A DNA stretch of 64,000 nucleotides, taken from contig NZ_NWUW01000011.1 in the NCBI RefSeq assembly GCF_002746455.1, positions 1 through 64,000 of the forward strand, given 5' to 3'. The position numbers were made by a program, and so were the translations under genes. Positions 1 to 7,120 of this stretch are shown here, in pieces (the first letter of the stretch is position 1; every line of letters begins with the position of its first letter). The notes below the pieces were generated by a model. That model was not told the origin of the DNA. It saw only the letters and a list, made by a program, of their open reading frames with translations, and did not search any database. Origin of the DNA: Bacillus fungorum (GTDB lineage Bacteria > Bacillota > Bacilli > Bacillales > Bacillaceae_G).

Positions 1-1
1 G

Positions 2-88
2 ACCAAACTTCTCTCGCTAAAGAAAGTTGGCCTATATTTAACTTACCAAATTACAGATGAAATAGAAAGTGAAAATGTCACCTTTTAG
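2..88 (+). CDS. 3' end of an unidentified CDS cut by the window edge
   Basis: The reading frame is open from base 2 to a TAG at 86-88 and encodes 28 residues ending ITDEIESENVTF. It would converge on papR. The stop codon lies inside a 12-bp inverted repeat (71-82 with 88-99), as often happens at the end of a Bacillus transcription unit. Only this tail is visible, so no family can be assigned, and a short open frame like this could also be chance. Confidence 0.3.
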   Translation, partial: TKLLSLKKVGLYLTYQITDEIESENVTF

Positions 89-99
89 GTGACATTTTC
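71..99 (+). terminator. stem-loop at the end of the left-edge gene
   Basis: GAAAATGTCACC (71-82) pairs with GGTGACATTTTC (88-99) around a 5-base loop. The following T run is weak, so this may be a terminator or simply a stabilising 3' hairpin. Confidence 0.5.
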
Positions 100-126
100 A
101 TTGACAAAATCTTTTTTCAACAACGT

Positions 127-163
127 GAAAAAACAACCGTCTAAGTAAGACGGTTGTTTTTTA
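127..163 (-). terminator. rho-independent terminator of papR
   Basis: The arms AAAACAACCGTCT and AGACGGTTGTTTT close on a 5-base loop, with A/T runs on both sides. The hairpin begins at the papR stop codon, so it ends the plcR-papR transcript and could also stop transcription arriving from the left. Confidence 0.85.
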
Positions 164-307
164 GTACTCAAAAGGTACATCTGAAGCTACTTGTATCTCT
201 TGATCATTATAAGAAATTACTTGGTTTTTCTCTAAAACTGTATCTCCTAATGAAATACCCCATGCCATCGCTAACGTTAATAGACTACCAATAAGTAGTT
301 TCTTCAT
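161..307 (-). CDS. papR: PapR, secreted signalling peptide precursor for PlcR
   Basis: This gene encodes a 48-residue pre-peptide starting MKKLLIGSLLTLAMAWGISL, a typical export signal, and ending SDVPFEY. In the known system PapR is secreted, trimmed outside the cell to a C-terminal peptide of about 5-7 residues, re-imported by the oligopeptide permease and bound by PlcR. The gene lies directly downstream of plcR on the same strand, with an exact PlcR box in the 83-bp gap, so it should be auto-activated. The C-terminal core is VPFEY; the residue at the Val position is the one that separates PapR specificity groups. It is too short for usual ORF cut-offs but is unmistakable by sequence and position. 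Confidence 0.95.
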   Translation of the reverse strand: MKKLLIGSLLTLAMAWGISLGDTVLEKNQVISYNDQEIQVASDVPFEY

Positions 308-361
308 ATTCCATCACCCGCATTTTTTCTTTAAATATATCATGAAAATTTATCCACATCT

Positions 362-377
362 TATGCAATTATGCATA
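362..377. promoter_or_regulatory. PlcR box upstream of papR
   Basis: TATGCAATTATGCATA is an exact match to the published PlcR consensus TATGNANNNNTNCATA. It sits between the plcR stop and the papR start, the place expected for PlcR activation of papR. Confidence 0.85.
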
Positions 378-390
378 TTTATTTATTTTT

Positions 391-1248
391 TTATTTATTC
401 ATTTTTTTTATAATTGATTCTTTTAACGTATGGTTTCCTAATATATCGAAAAAGAAGCACGCTTTTTCGTAAGCATCTTCAATTTCTGCTCTATCACACT
501 CGAGCTTTTCTAGGCATTCACCTTTTCGATAATATAACTGTCCAATCAATGTCATACTATTAATTCGACACGATAGTTCAATGGCTTTATTTGCGTGACA
601 AAGCGCTTCTTCGTATTGATTGTCTAAGTATAATGCTTTTGCATGATTATGTCTTACCTTCACATCAAACTCTTTATTATCATGTAATACCTCTAATTGT
701 TTTAATATATTTTCATATAACTTAATACTCTTCTTAAAATGGCCATTTTCAGCGTAAATGTTTGCAATTGCGTTTTCAATATAAAGGTTCTGATATACAT
801 CTATTCCTGCCAATTGTTGATTGAGCAATTTCTTTAATTCTAAAATACAATATTCATAATCGATTTTTTTCAATATGTAAGCAGCTACATAATATTGCCA
901 TTGAAGAAATTGCTGAAGCTCGGGATGATATTCTTCCTTTTTCAACTCATTCCATACTTTATTATAAATTTCTTTATATTTCTTTTGCTTACAAAGCATA
1001 ATAATTCCATCTTTTAACTGCTTATTCCTCTCAATATCAGAATAAATGAGTACCTCATAAAAATGAATAATGGGAACTTGTAACTTCGCTGCAATACCTT
1101 GCAATATATCCATACTTGGGTATACCGCGCCCGATTCAATTCGACTCACTTCCGATTGATGACATATGTTCTCGGATAACTGCTTTTGTGTTAATCCCCT
1201 CATTACCCTAATTTTCTTAATTTCACTTCCTAATTTTTCTGCGTGCAT
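391..1248 (-). CDS. plcR: PlcR, quorum-sensing transcriptional activator
   Basis: This is a full-length 285-residue RNPP-family regulator. An Xre-type helix-turn-helix occupies roughly residues 6-60 (KKIRVMRGLTQKQLSENI, then SEVSRIESG), followed by TPR helices to the C-terminus that bind the PapR peptide. In the B. cereus group PlcR with imported PapR activates extracellular virulence genes such as phospholipases, proteases and enterotoxins at PlcR boxes. The ATG is preceded by GGTGAG. No frameshift or internal stop is present, unlike the nonsense allele known in B. anthracis. A near-consensus PlcR box at 1330-1345 suggests autoregulation. Confidence 0.97.
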   Translation of the reverse strand: MHAEKLGSEIKKIRVMRGLTQKQLSENICHQSEVSRIESGAVYPSMDILQGIAAKLQVPIIHFYEVLIYSDIERNKQLKDGIIMLCKQKKYKEIYNKVWNELKKEEYHPELQQFLQWQYYVAAYILKKIDYEYCILELKKLLNQQLAGIDVYQNLYIENAIANIYAENGHFKKSIKLYENILKQLEVLHDNKEFDVKVRHNHAKALYLDNQYEEALCHANKAIELSCRINSMTLIGQLYYRKGECLEKLECDRAEIEDAYEKACFFFDILGNHTLKESIIKKMNK

Positions 1249-1329
1249 ACTTACTCACCATCCCATTAGAACAATCTAATTTGTTAAGTTGTCATACCAC
1301 TACAATAATGTGAATTCGACAATTTTTTA

Positions 1330-1345
1330 CATGAAATAATGCATA
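1330..1345. promoter_or_regulatory. near-consensus PlcR box between plcR and the nprB remnant
   Basis: CATGAAATAATGCATA matches TATGNANNNNTNCATA at every fixed position except the first base. It lies 82 bp upstream of the plcR start and about 70 bp upstream of the nprB remnant, so it could serve the divergent pair. Whether the C at position 1 weakens binding cannot be judged from sequence. Confidence 0.5.
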
Positions 1346-1416
1346 ATATATATAAAATTCGGCAAATTTTTCATACAATTCATCTCACATACAATAATAG
1401 ATTAAGAATTTTATAA

Positions 1417-1974
1417 ATAAATTATAGAAAACTTGCCCGTGCTTTCGTTACATTCGGTCTTCTTTATCCTTTATCAGCAGAAGCTATTTACACCCAAGAA
1501 TTAGACAGAAATGAAGTAAAAGTTGAAATTGCTCAGCCTAGTTTAACAATTGAGAAATTAACACAACCTCAAAATGATACGAAAGAAAATATTGCGAAAA
1601 AGTATTTAAAAGGTGAGGTAAATGGGGCTAAGGCTCAACAAGAGCAAGTGACAACTGAAAAAAATGTAGACTTTCAACCTACCGATAAAGAAAATCAAAC
1701 CGAATTTCGTCTTGCACAAATTTACAAAAACTATAAAGTACATGGTCAAGATCTCATTGTAAAAGTAGATAAAAATGGAGTTATTACAACTGTTAGTGGT
1801 AAAGTTGTCCAAAATTTAGACCAACAACCTAATCTTACTATAACAAATTTTTTGTCGAAAAATGAAGTAAAATCTAAATCACGCGATATACTTCAAATTC
1901 TGAGCGATGCGACTGTGACGAAACTCTCTATTGAAATACTTGTTTATAAGAAAAAAGAAGTTTACCACTCATAG
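1417..1974 (+). pseudogene. nprB: decayed nprB: signal peptide and part of the propeptide of a neutral protease
   Basis: An open frame of 185 codons reads YRKLARAFVTFGLLYPLSAE (secretion signal) and then a propeptide-like segment with RLAQIYKNYKVHGQDLIVKV, as in thermolysin-family FTP propeptides. The frame is preceded by a stop at 1414-1416, has no ATG/GTG/TTG start and no ribosome binding site, and ends at 1974 before any HExxH catalytic domain. Intact neutral protease precursors exceed 500 residues. Position (divergent from plcR) and family point to nprB, which is the neighbour of plcR in B. cereus. Both ends have decayed, so no protease can be made. The last 60 or so residues fit the family less well and may include fused sequence. 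Confidence 0.75.
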
Positions 1975-1988
1975 GTAAACTTCTTTTT
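1956..1988. terminator. bidirectional terminator between the nprB remnant and yvfU
   Basis: AGAAGTTTACC (1956-1966) pairs with GGTAAACTTCT (1974-1984). A T run follows on the plus strand and an A run precedes it, so it can work in both directions and would end the yvf operon. Confidence 0.8.
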
Positions 1989-2589
1989 ATATCCATCCCT
2001 TTTCTTCCGCAATTGTAATTGCCTCAATTCTATTTTTCGCATCAAGCTTCGTTAATACTTCAGAAATATAATTACGTACTGTACCCGGTGAAAGATAAAG
2101 TGCCTTCGCAATTTCATTTGCCGTCTTTCCTTCTTTCGCAAGTAGCAATACTTCTTTTTCGCGATCTGATAAAGGATTTTGCTCCTGCCATAAGCCGAAC
2201 ATTAAATCTTGAGAAATCTCTCGCTTTCCTTTCATTACATTACGAATCGATGCAGCTAAATCTTCACTTGGGCTATCCTTTAATAAATATCCGTGCACAC
2301 CAGCTTTCATTGCTCGTTCAAAATACCCTGGGCGTGCAAATGTTGTTAAAATCATTACTTTGCATGCTGATTTTTCTTTCTTTAACGTTTCCGCAACATC
2401 TAATCCGCTTTGAATTGGCATTTCAATATCCATAATGCTTACATCAGGTTTTAGCGATTCAATTAGTTTGAGCGATTCTTCCCCGTTCGCAGCTTGCCCA
2501 ATCACTTCAATATCATCTTCTAGATCAAGTAGGGCTCCTAATGCACCACGAAGCATCCGCTGATCTTCTGCAATAATAATTCGAATCAT
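1987..2589 (-). CDS. yvfU: NarL/LuxR-family response regulator (YvfU-like)
   Basis: The protein has 200 residues. The receiver domain (about 1-120) has the acidic pair near residue 8-9, phospho-acceptor Asp54 in SIMDIEMP and the conserved Lys in LLKDS. A LuxR-type helix-turn-helix follows at about 135-195 (LSDREKEVLLLAKEGKTANE). It overlaps the upstream kinase gene by 4 bp, so the two are translationally coupled. The four-gene set ATPase-permease-kinase-regulator has the order and protein sizes of B. subtilis yvfRSTU, a DesKR-like system of undefined signal. Its target is probably its own operon, which has palindromes upstream. Confidence 0.85.
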   Translation of the reverse strand: MIRIIIAEDQRMLRGALGALLDLEDDIEVIGQAANGEESLKLIESLKPDVSIMDIEMPIQSGLDVAETLKKEKSACKVMILTTFARPGYFERAMKAGVHGYLLKDSPSEDLAASIRNVMKGKREISQDLMFGLWQEQNPLSDREKEVLLLAKEGKTANEIAKALYLSPGTVRNYISEVLTKLDAKNRIEAITIAEEKGWI

Positions 2590-3716
2590 GCCCTCACCTC
2601 ATCTTTTCCTGTTCGAATAACAACTGGAACTTTTACTATTAATAGTGTCCCTGGATTAATCGTACCCAGTTCAACAAATCCATCAATAAGAGCGATTCGC
2701 TCTTTCATGCCACGAATGCCATTTCCATCATGGTTTTGATTCGCTAAGCCAATTCCGTTATCTTCTACTCTCAAAATTAATTCACCTTGTGATTCTAGTA
2801 CAGAAACAGTACAACGCGTCGCCTTACTATGCTTTACAACATTCGTCACAGCCTCACGTAAACACATTCCTACAATATTTTGTTCAATGGGTGATAACGA
2901 ACTCGAACTTGCTTCCTGCTTTACTTCTAATTCAATATTAGCTGCTTGTAAGATCGCTTTTATTTGCTCAAGCTCTTCTTCTACTGTAATCATACGCATA
3001 TCAGAAATTAATTCCCTTAGCTGCTTTAAAGCAGTACGAGATGTTTGTGTAATTTCCTTTGCTTCCGCACTTGCACGCTCTGGATTTTTCACAATTAACT
3101 TCTCAACAAGCTGGCTTTTTAACGTAATAAGAGATAACGTATGCCCTAACGTGTCATGAAGATCTCGTGCAATTCGCTGCCGTTCTTCCCGTTTTACTAA
3201 ATCTTTAATTTGTTCGTTTGCCTCATTTAATTGATTTCTTAACATCTTTTTTTGATTAAAATTACGCATTCCAAATGGCGTAAGTAGCATTAAAATAAAC
3301 ATTGGAACGATATTCACTAAACTTGTAGTTGATAGTTGATTCATATTCACAAATATAAAAATTCCAAGCATTACAGCTAACAAACATAACAACACTCGAA
3401 ACACTTTCTTATTTGGCGCAAACCCTATCGCACTTGCTGTGAAAAAACCAAAGAATATCATAAAGGCATTATAATAAAAAGCAAATAATAACGTCAGTAT
3501 CATTTGAATACATGCCCATAAAACGAAAGTCTTATTAACAAAATAAAGTTGACGGTATGTGATAACAAAAAGTATCAACATACCGCTCCCTATTACAAGC
3601 TTCCATCCCGACGCTTGCGCTAAATGGTAAATTGGAAATAACAGATACACAAGCCACATATATGGGAAGAAACCCATATGTTTCGGAAAAATCTCAATCC
3701 TCTTCTTCTCTATCAT
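2586..3716 (-). CDS. yvfT: sensor histidine kinase, HisKA_3 type (YvfT-like)
   Basis: This is a 376-residue membrane kinase. About five or six hydrophobic segments fill residues 15-150, a short linker follows, and the dimerisation/phosphoacceptor helix carries His187 in RIARDLHDTLGHTLSL. The HATPase_c domain has the N box near VTNVVKHSKA and the G box in DNGIGL and GNGIRGMKERI. There is no extracellular sensor domain of note, so sensing is probably within the membrane, as in DesK. The gene ends within the start of the regulator gene and begins one base before the permease stop, so it is part of a tight operon. Confidence 0.85.
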   Translation of the reverse strand: MIEKKRIEIFPKHMGFFPYMWLVYLLFPIYHLAQASGWKLVIGSGMLILFVITYRQLYFVNKTFVLWACIQMILTLLFAFYYNAFMIFFGFFTASAIGFAPNKKVFRVLLCLLAVMLGIFIFVNMNQLSTTSLVNIVPMFILMLLTPFGMRNFNQKKMLRNQLNEANEQIKDLVKREERQRIARDLHDTLGHTLSLITLKSQLVEKLIVKNPERASAEAKEITQTSRTALKQLRELISDMRMITVEEELEQIKAILQAANIELEVKQEASSSSLSPIEQNIVGMCLREAVTNVVKHSKATRCTVSVLESQGELILRVEDNGIGLANQNHDGNGIRGMKERIALIDGFVELGTINPGTLLIVKVPVVIRTGKDEVRA

Positions 3717-4451
3717 CTATACCGCTTCCTGTCTTTTTCTTATATATATTGATATTACAACAAATATAAGGAAATAACCTCCTAATACCGCGATATTTTC
3801 CCAACCAATTGATTTTCCTGCTACAATATCCCATGCACCACTTCCGAAATGGTATGTTGGTGTCCATTCACCTATAGTTCTTAATATTTTCGGGAATACT
3901 TCGATTGGCATCCATAGACCACCAATTATAGCTAAGCTCATATTTAAAATATTCGCTAAGCCCGCAGCAGCATCCGCCTTCTTAATAGAACCTATTACTG
4001 TCCCTAACGCTAAAAATGGTGTCACACCTAACAACAACCATAATCCAGCACCAATCCATTGCCCTACTGTTAACTCAACATGATTAATTAATATCCCTGC
4101 GATAAAGATAACTAAGATTGAAAAAGCATTCACTACAGTTTGAGCGATGATCTTGGCTGTTATATATGCCCCCTCTGGAAGTGGTGTAATTTTCAACAAA
4201 TGTGTCCATCCTTGCCCCTTTTCCTGAGAAATCCTTACACCGAAACTAAAGAGTGCCGTCCCTACAATACTGAACGTCGCCATTGAGATTAAATAATGTG
4301 CTTTCCACGCATCTCCGTTTTGTGGCACTTGAACAACATTTGTGAAAATGTAGTAAAACATAACTGGCATTAGTAATGAGAAAAAGATAAACAATTTATT
4401 ACGAAACGTACGTAAAATTTCTATTTTGCATTGCATCCATAAAGCTCTCAT
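3717..4451 (-). CDS. yvfS: ABC-2 type transporter permease (YvfS-like)
   Basis: The product has 244 residues with about six membrane segments, beginning with the amphipathic start MRALWMQCKIEILRTFRNKL typical of ABC-2 permeases. The family sequence region GGLWMPIEVFPKILRTIGEWTP is present before the last helices. It overlaps the ATPase gene by 4 bp and adjoins the kinase gene. Together with the ATPase it should form an exporter; the substrate is unknown. Similar kinase-linked exporters often handle antimicrobial peptides or lipids, which is inference only. Confidence 0.85.
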   Translation of the reverse strand: MRALWMQCKIEILRTFRNKLFIFFSLLMPVMFYYIFTNVVQVPQNGDAWKAHYLISMATFSIVGTALFSFGVRISQEKGQGWTHLLKITPLPEGAYITAKIIAQTVVNAFSILVIFIAGILINHVELTVGQWIGAGLWLLLGVTPFLALGTVIGSIKKADAAAGLANILNMSLAIIGGLWMPIEVFPKILRTIGEWTPTYHFGSGAWDIVAGKSIGWENIAVLGGYFLIFVVISIYIRKRQEAV

Positions 4452-5350
4452 GCGATTTCCCCCTCCTGATTTGCGATAAACTGTTCAAATGCTTCATCAA
4501 GGCTTCCACGTTCAACTGAAACATCTGTTACAGATAAGTTCTTTTGATAAATTGCTTTTAAAGTTGCATCCGTATCTTCAGTTGTTAAAGTGAAGTGCCC
4601 TTCTTTTGATTGTACTTCTGTTACGCTTGGTAATTCTTTTAGTAATTTTGCAGGAATACTTTCCTTCGAATAAAACGTGATTGTTTTTCGTGAAATCGTT
4701 GCTTTCATCTCATCTGGTGTATCATCTGCGATAATCTTTCCATTCGCAAACAGTAAAATACGATCCGCCAATGCATCTGCTTCTTCTAAATAGTGTGTTG
4801 TTAAAATAATCGTTTTCCCTTCACCTGCTAACTTTCGAATTGTTTCCCAAAATGTTCTTCGAGACGTAATATCCATTCCAACTGTCGGCTCATCTAAAAA
4901 TAACAAGTCTGGATTTCCCGCAAGTGCGAGTGCAAAGTTTAACCTTCTTTTTTGCCCACCTGATAATTTCTCACATCTTTGCTTTCGCTCTGATTCTAAA
5001 TTTGATAACTGTAGCAACGTTTCTTTCTCTACCGGATTCGTATAATAACTACGGAATAACTCAATTGCTTCTTCCACTGTAATGCTATCAATGACACTTA
5101 CTTCTTGTAACATCGCACCTAGGCTATTACGAACATCTCTATGCTTTGGACTTTTTCCAAATATAGAAACAGTTCCTTCAGTTGGGTCCTTTAATCCAAG
5201 CATCATCGACATCGTCGTTGTTTTCCCTGCACCATTCGGTCCAAGTAGTGCTACAATTTCTCCTTTATTCACATAAAATGAAACGTTATTTACTGCGTTT
5301 TTATGTTTAAATGTTTTAGAAACACCATTTACTTCAATAATCTTTTCCAT
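4448..5350 (-). CDS. yvfR: ABC transporter ATP-binding protein (YvfR-like)
   Basis: The 300-residue ATPase has Walker A GPNGAGKTT at residues 37-45, signature LSGGQ at 130-134, Walker B LLFLDEP at 150-156, and the H-loop in TIILTTHYLEEADALADR. The C-terminal 80 residues form the extra domain usual in this exporter subfamily. It is the first gene of the four-gene operon and starts at an ATG preceded by GGGTGGAG. The 157-bp space to mapB holds palindromes likely to be the operator. Confidence 0.88.
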   Translation of the reverse strand: MEKIIEVNGVSKTFKHKNAVNNVSFYVNKGEIVALLGPNGAGKTTTMSMMLGLKDPTEGTVSIFGKSPKHRDVRNSLGAMLQEVSVIDSITVEEAIELFRSYYTNPVEKETLLQLSNLESERKQRCEKLSGGQKRRLNFALALAGNPDLLFLDEPTVGMDITSRRTFWETIRKLAGEGKTIILTTHYLEEADALADRILLFANGKIIADDTPDEMKATISRKTITFYSKESIPAKLLKELPSVTEVQSKEGHFTLTTEDTDATLKAIYQKNLSVTDVSVERGSLDEAFEQFIANQEGEIA

Positions 5351-5418
5351 CTCTCCACCCCCGCTGTTTCTTATATTTACATTGTACGTGTTGGAAAACT
5401 TAGGAAACAGTATGATGC

Positions 5419-5446
5419 GTCATGACATCGATATGACAATTGTCAT
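5419..5446. promoter_or_regulatory. paired palindromes upstream of the yvfR operon
   Basis: GTCATGAC (5419-5426) and the perfect 14-bp palindrome ATGACAATTGTCAT (5433-5446) lie between yvfR and mapB. Spaced inverted repeats containing TGACA/TGTCA are plausible sites for the NarL-type regulator encoded in the operon. No binding data can be derived from sequence. Confidence 0.45.
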
Positions 5447-5555
5447 GTATTCTTCATGAGAGGAATCAATCCGCATACTGCAAGCGAGTAGCAGGACGAA
5501 AATAAACATGATACAATCGGGTAAGATATATATTCGAGGAAGGACAGTGGTTTTC

Positions 5556-6302
5556 ATGATTATTCGTAATGAACAAGATTTAGAAGGCTTACGAAAAATC
5601 GGCCGCATCGTTGCGCTTGCACGTGAAGAAATGAAAAAAGAAGCGAAGCCAGGTATGACAACGAAAGAGCTTGATTTGATCGGTAAAAAAGTATTAGATG
5701 AGCATGGTGCTATTTCTGCACCTGAAAAAGAATATGATTTCCCTGGTGTAACTTGCATCAGTGTAAACGAAGAAGTTGCTCACGGTATTCCAGGAGATCG
5801 CGTATTAAAAGAAGGCGACTTAGTAAACGTCGACGTATCTGCTGCACTTGATGGTTATTATGCAGATACAGGTATTTCATTTGTACTTGGAGAAGATGAA
5901 GCAAAAGAAAAGCTTTGCCAAGCAGCTGTTGATGCATTTTGGGCAGCAATGAAAAAGGTGAAAGCTGGTTCAAAACAAAACCAAATTGGTCGTGCTGTTT
6001 CAAACTTTGCACATAAAAATGGATACAATGTGATTCAAAACTTAACTGGTCACGGTATTGGTCTTAGCTTACATGAAGCACCAAACCATATTTTAAGCTA
6101 CTTTGACCCAATGGATAATGCACTTCTAAAAGACGGTCTTGTTATCGCTGTAGAGCCATTCATTTCTATGAAAGCTGATCACATTATCGAACGTGGCGAT
6201 GATGGTTGGACATTCGTTACACCTGATAAAAGCCTTGTTGCACAATGTGAACATACAGTTGTCGTAACACGCGGCGAACCGATTATTTTAACAGAAATAT
6301 AA
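5556..6302 (+). CDS. mapB: type I methionine aminopeptidase
   Basis: The enzyme removes the initiator methionine from nascent proteins. The 248-residue protein begins MIIRNEQDLEGLRKIGRIVA. The five metal ligands of the family are visible: Asp93, Asp104, His166 (GHGIG), Glu200 (AVEPF) and Glu232 (CEHT), with the catalytic His also in SLHEAP at 173. It resembles the second Bacillus enzyme YflG/MapB rather than the ribosomal-cluster copy. I chose ATG 5556 over the in-frame ATG at 5508 because AGGAAGGA lies just ahead of it and homologues start here. It is monocistronic, with a strong terminator behind it. Confidence 0.95.
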   Translation: MIIRNEQDLEGLRKIGRIVALAREEMKKEAKPGMTTKELDLIGKKVLDEHGAISAPEKEYDFPGVTCISVNEEVAHGIPGDRVLKEGDLVNVDVSAALDGYYADTGISFVLGEDEAKEKLCQAAVDAFWAAMKKVKAGSKQNQIGRAVSNFAHKNGYNVIQNLTGHGIGLSLHEAPNHILSYFDPMDNALLKDGLVIAVEPFISMKADHIIERGDDGWTFVTPDKSLVAQCEHTVVVTRGEPIILTEI

Positions 6303-6305
6303 TAC

Positions 6306-6352
6306 AAAAAACGACTGTTTTGTAGAATAAATCTACAAAACAGTCGTTTTTT
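6306..6352 (+). terminator. terminator of mapB
   Basis: A long perfect stem (AACGACTGTTTTGTAGA with its complement) closes on a 5-base loop and runs into six T residues. Confidence 0.92.
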
Positions 6353-6379
6353 CATTTTTGGAAAATATATGAAACGTTG

Positions 6380-6408
6380 TTGAACTCTTTATCATTTAAG
6401 TATATAAT
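6380..6408 (+). promoter_or_regulatory. sigma-A promoter of a very short transcription unit
   Basis: TTGAAC (6380-6385), a 17-bp spacer and a perfect TATAAT (6403-6408). Initiation would fall near 6415, directly at the CGGAGG ribosome binding site of the 7-codon ORF. Confidence 0.65.
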
Positions 6409-6426
6409 CTTTAGCGGAGGTTATTC

Positions 6427-6450
6427 ATGATTATCTTTAAGAGAAGATAA
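6427..6450 (+). CDS. 7-codon ORF (MIIFKRR) behind a strong promoter and ribosome binding site
   Basis: ATG at 6427 follows GCGGAGG with a 6-base spacing, and the frame closes at TAA 6448-6450. The stop codon lies in the ascending arm of a terminator-like hairpin. The promoter, ribosome binding site, mini-ORF and hairpin together predict an RNA of roughly 70 nt. It may be a leader peptide, a small-RNA gene, or the stub of a gene whose body was deleted. No homologue is recognised and translation is unproven. Confidence 0.3.
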   Translation: MIIFKRR

Positions 6451-6483
6451 CACCAGTATCAAAAGGGATATCTTCTTTTTTAT
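6442..6483 (+). terminator. hairpin ending the 7-codon ORF transcript
   Basis: AGAAGATA (6442-6449) pairs with TATCTTCT (6469-6476) across a 19-base loop and is followed by a T run. Confidence 0.55.
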
Positions 6484-7056
6484 TAGGTAAAGTAGCTTCA
6501 AAAATGACCGCAGTAATGGTTTAGTCAAATATTATAAACACCTTATATTCTACTAAATCCAAAAAGGAACTGTACCATCTTAACTTCGGTCCACAAATTG
6601 TACAGATCTCTAGACAAAAAGTTAATTTTCATAAATGTAATAAGTGATCTTCTTAAGATACAATTATCTCAATTCTATATTACATAAATGAATATTTTCA
6701 AAGTACATATTGTCTTCACCCTAACCAAAATTAACCCTATTAAGATTTTTTCCACATAACTTTAAAACCCAAAAAACTTTCAACTTGGGATACATTACTT
6801 TGGTTAGCATGTATCGTAAAACTTACCTTTATGACTATTCAGTTCATAACACATTCACAAGAAAATCTCTTGTATATAAAGGTCTGATATCATTCCTTTT
6901 ATCAGCATACTTCCGACATTTTTTGTCGAATTATGTACATTCCAAATTTTTACGTTACATTATATATGCCTTTGATTAAACGTCTATTTTGTCAGAGAAC
7001 GTACATAGAAACGGAGGGATCGTAGCAACAAATACTTTATAACAATTAACTTTTTT

Positions 7057-7101
7057 ATATTCCATTTGTTCATATGGAATATATTCCTCAGTGAACAAAT
7101 G
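7057..7101 (+). promoter_or_regulatory. overlapping alternative stem-loops in the adhesin leader
   Basis: ATATTCCAT (7057-7065) can pair with ATGGAATAT (7074-7082), or CATTTGTTCA (7063-7072) can pair with TGAACAAATG (7092-7101). The two stems share bases 7063-7065 and cannot form together. The second ends 7 bases before the AAAGGAGG ribosome binding site. This could be a translational switch or an operator read as DNA. Confidence 0.4.
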
Positions 7102-7120
7102 AGTGTTCAAAGGAGGCAAA

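Larger units (their letters stand above)
6353..7120. other. 768-bp non-coding region between mapB and the adhesin gene
   Basis: No protein gene of convincing length is present. It holds a consensus promoter with a 7-codon ORF and hairpin (6380-6483), then about 500 bp of AT-rich sequence with no recognisable feature, and two overlapping inverted repeats at 7057-7101 ahead of the adhesin ribosome binding site. A 64-codon open frame at 6785-6979 has no ribosome binding site and no protein-like composition. Confidence 0.6.

Noticed and set aside
6785..6979. 64-codon open frame upstream of the adhesin
   Set aside because: No ribosome binding site, no recognisable family and AT-driven composition; treated as chance.
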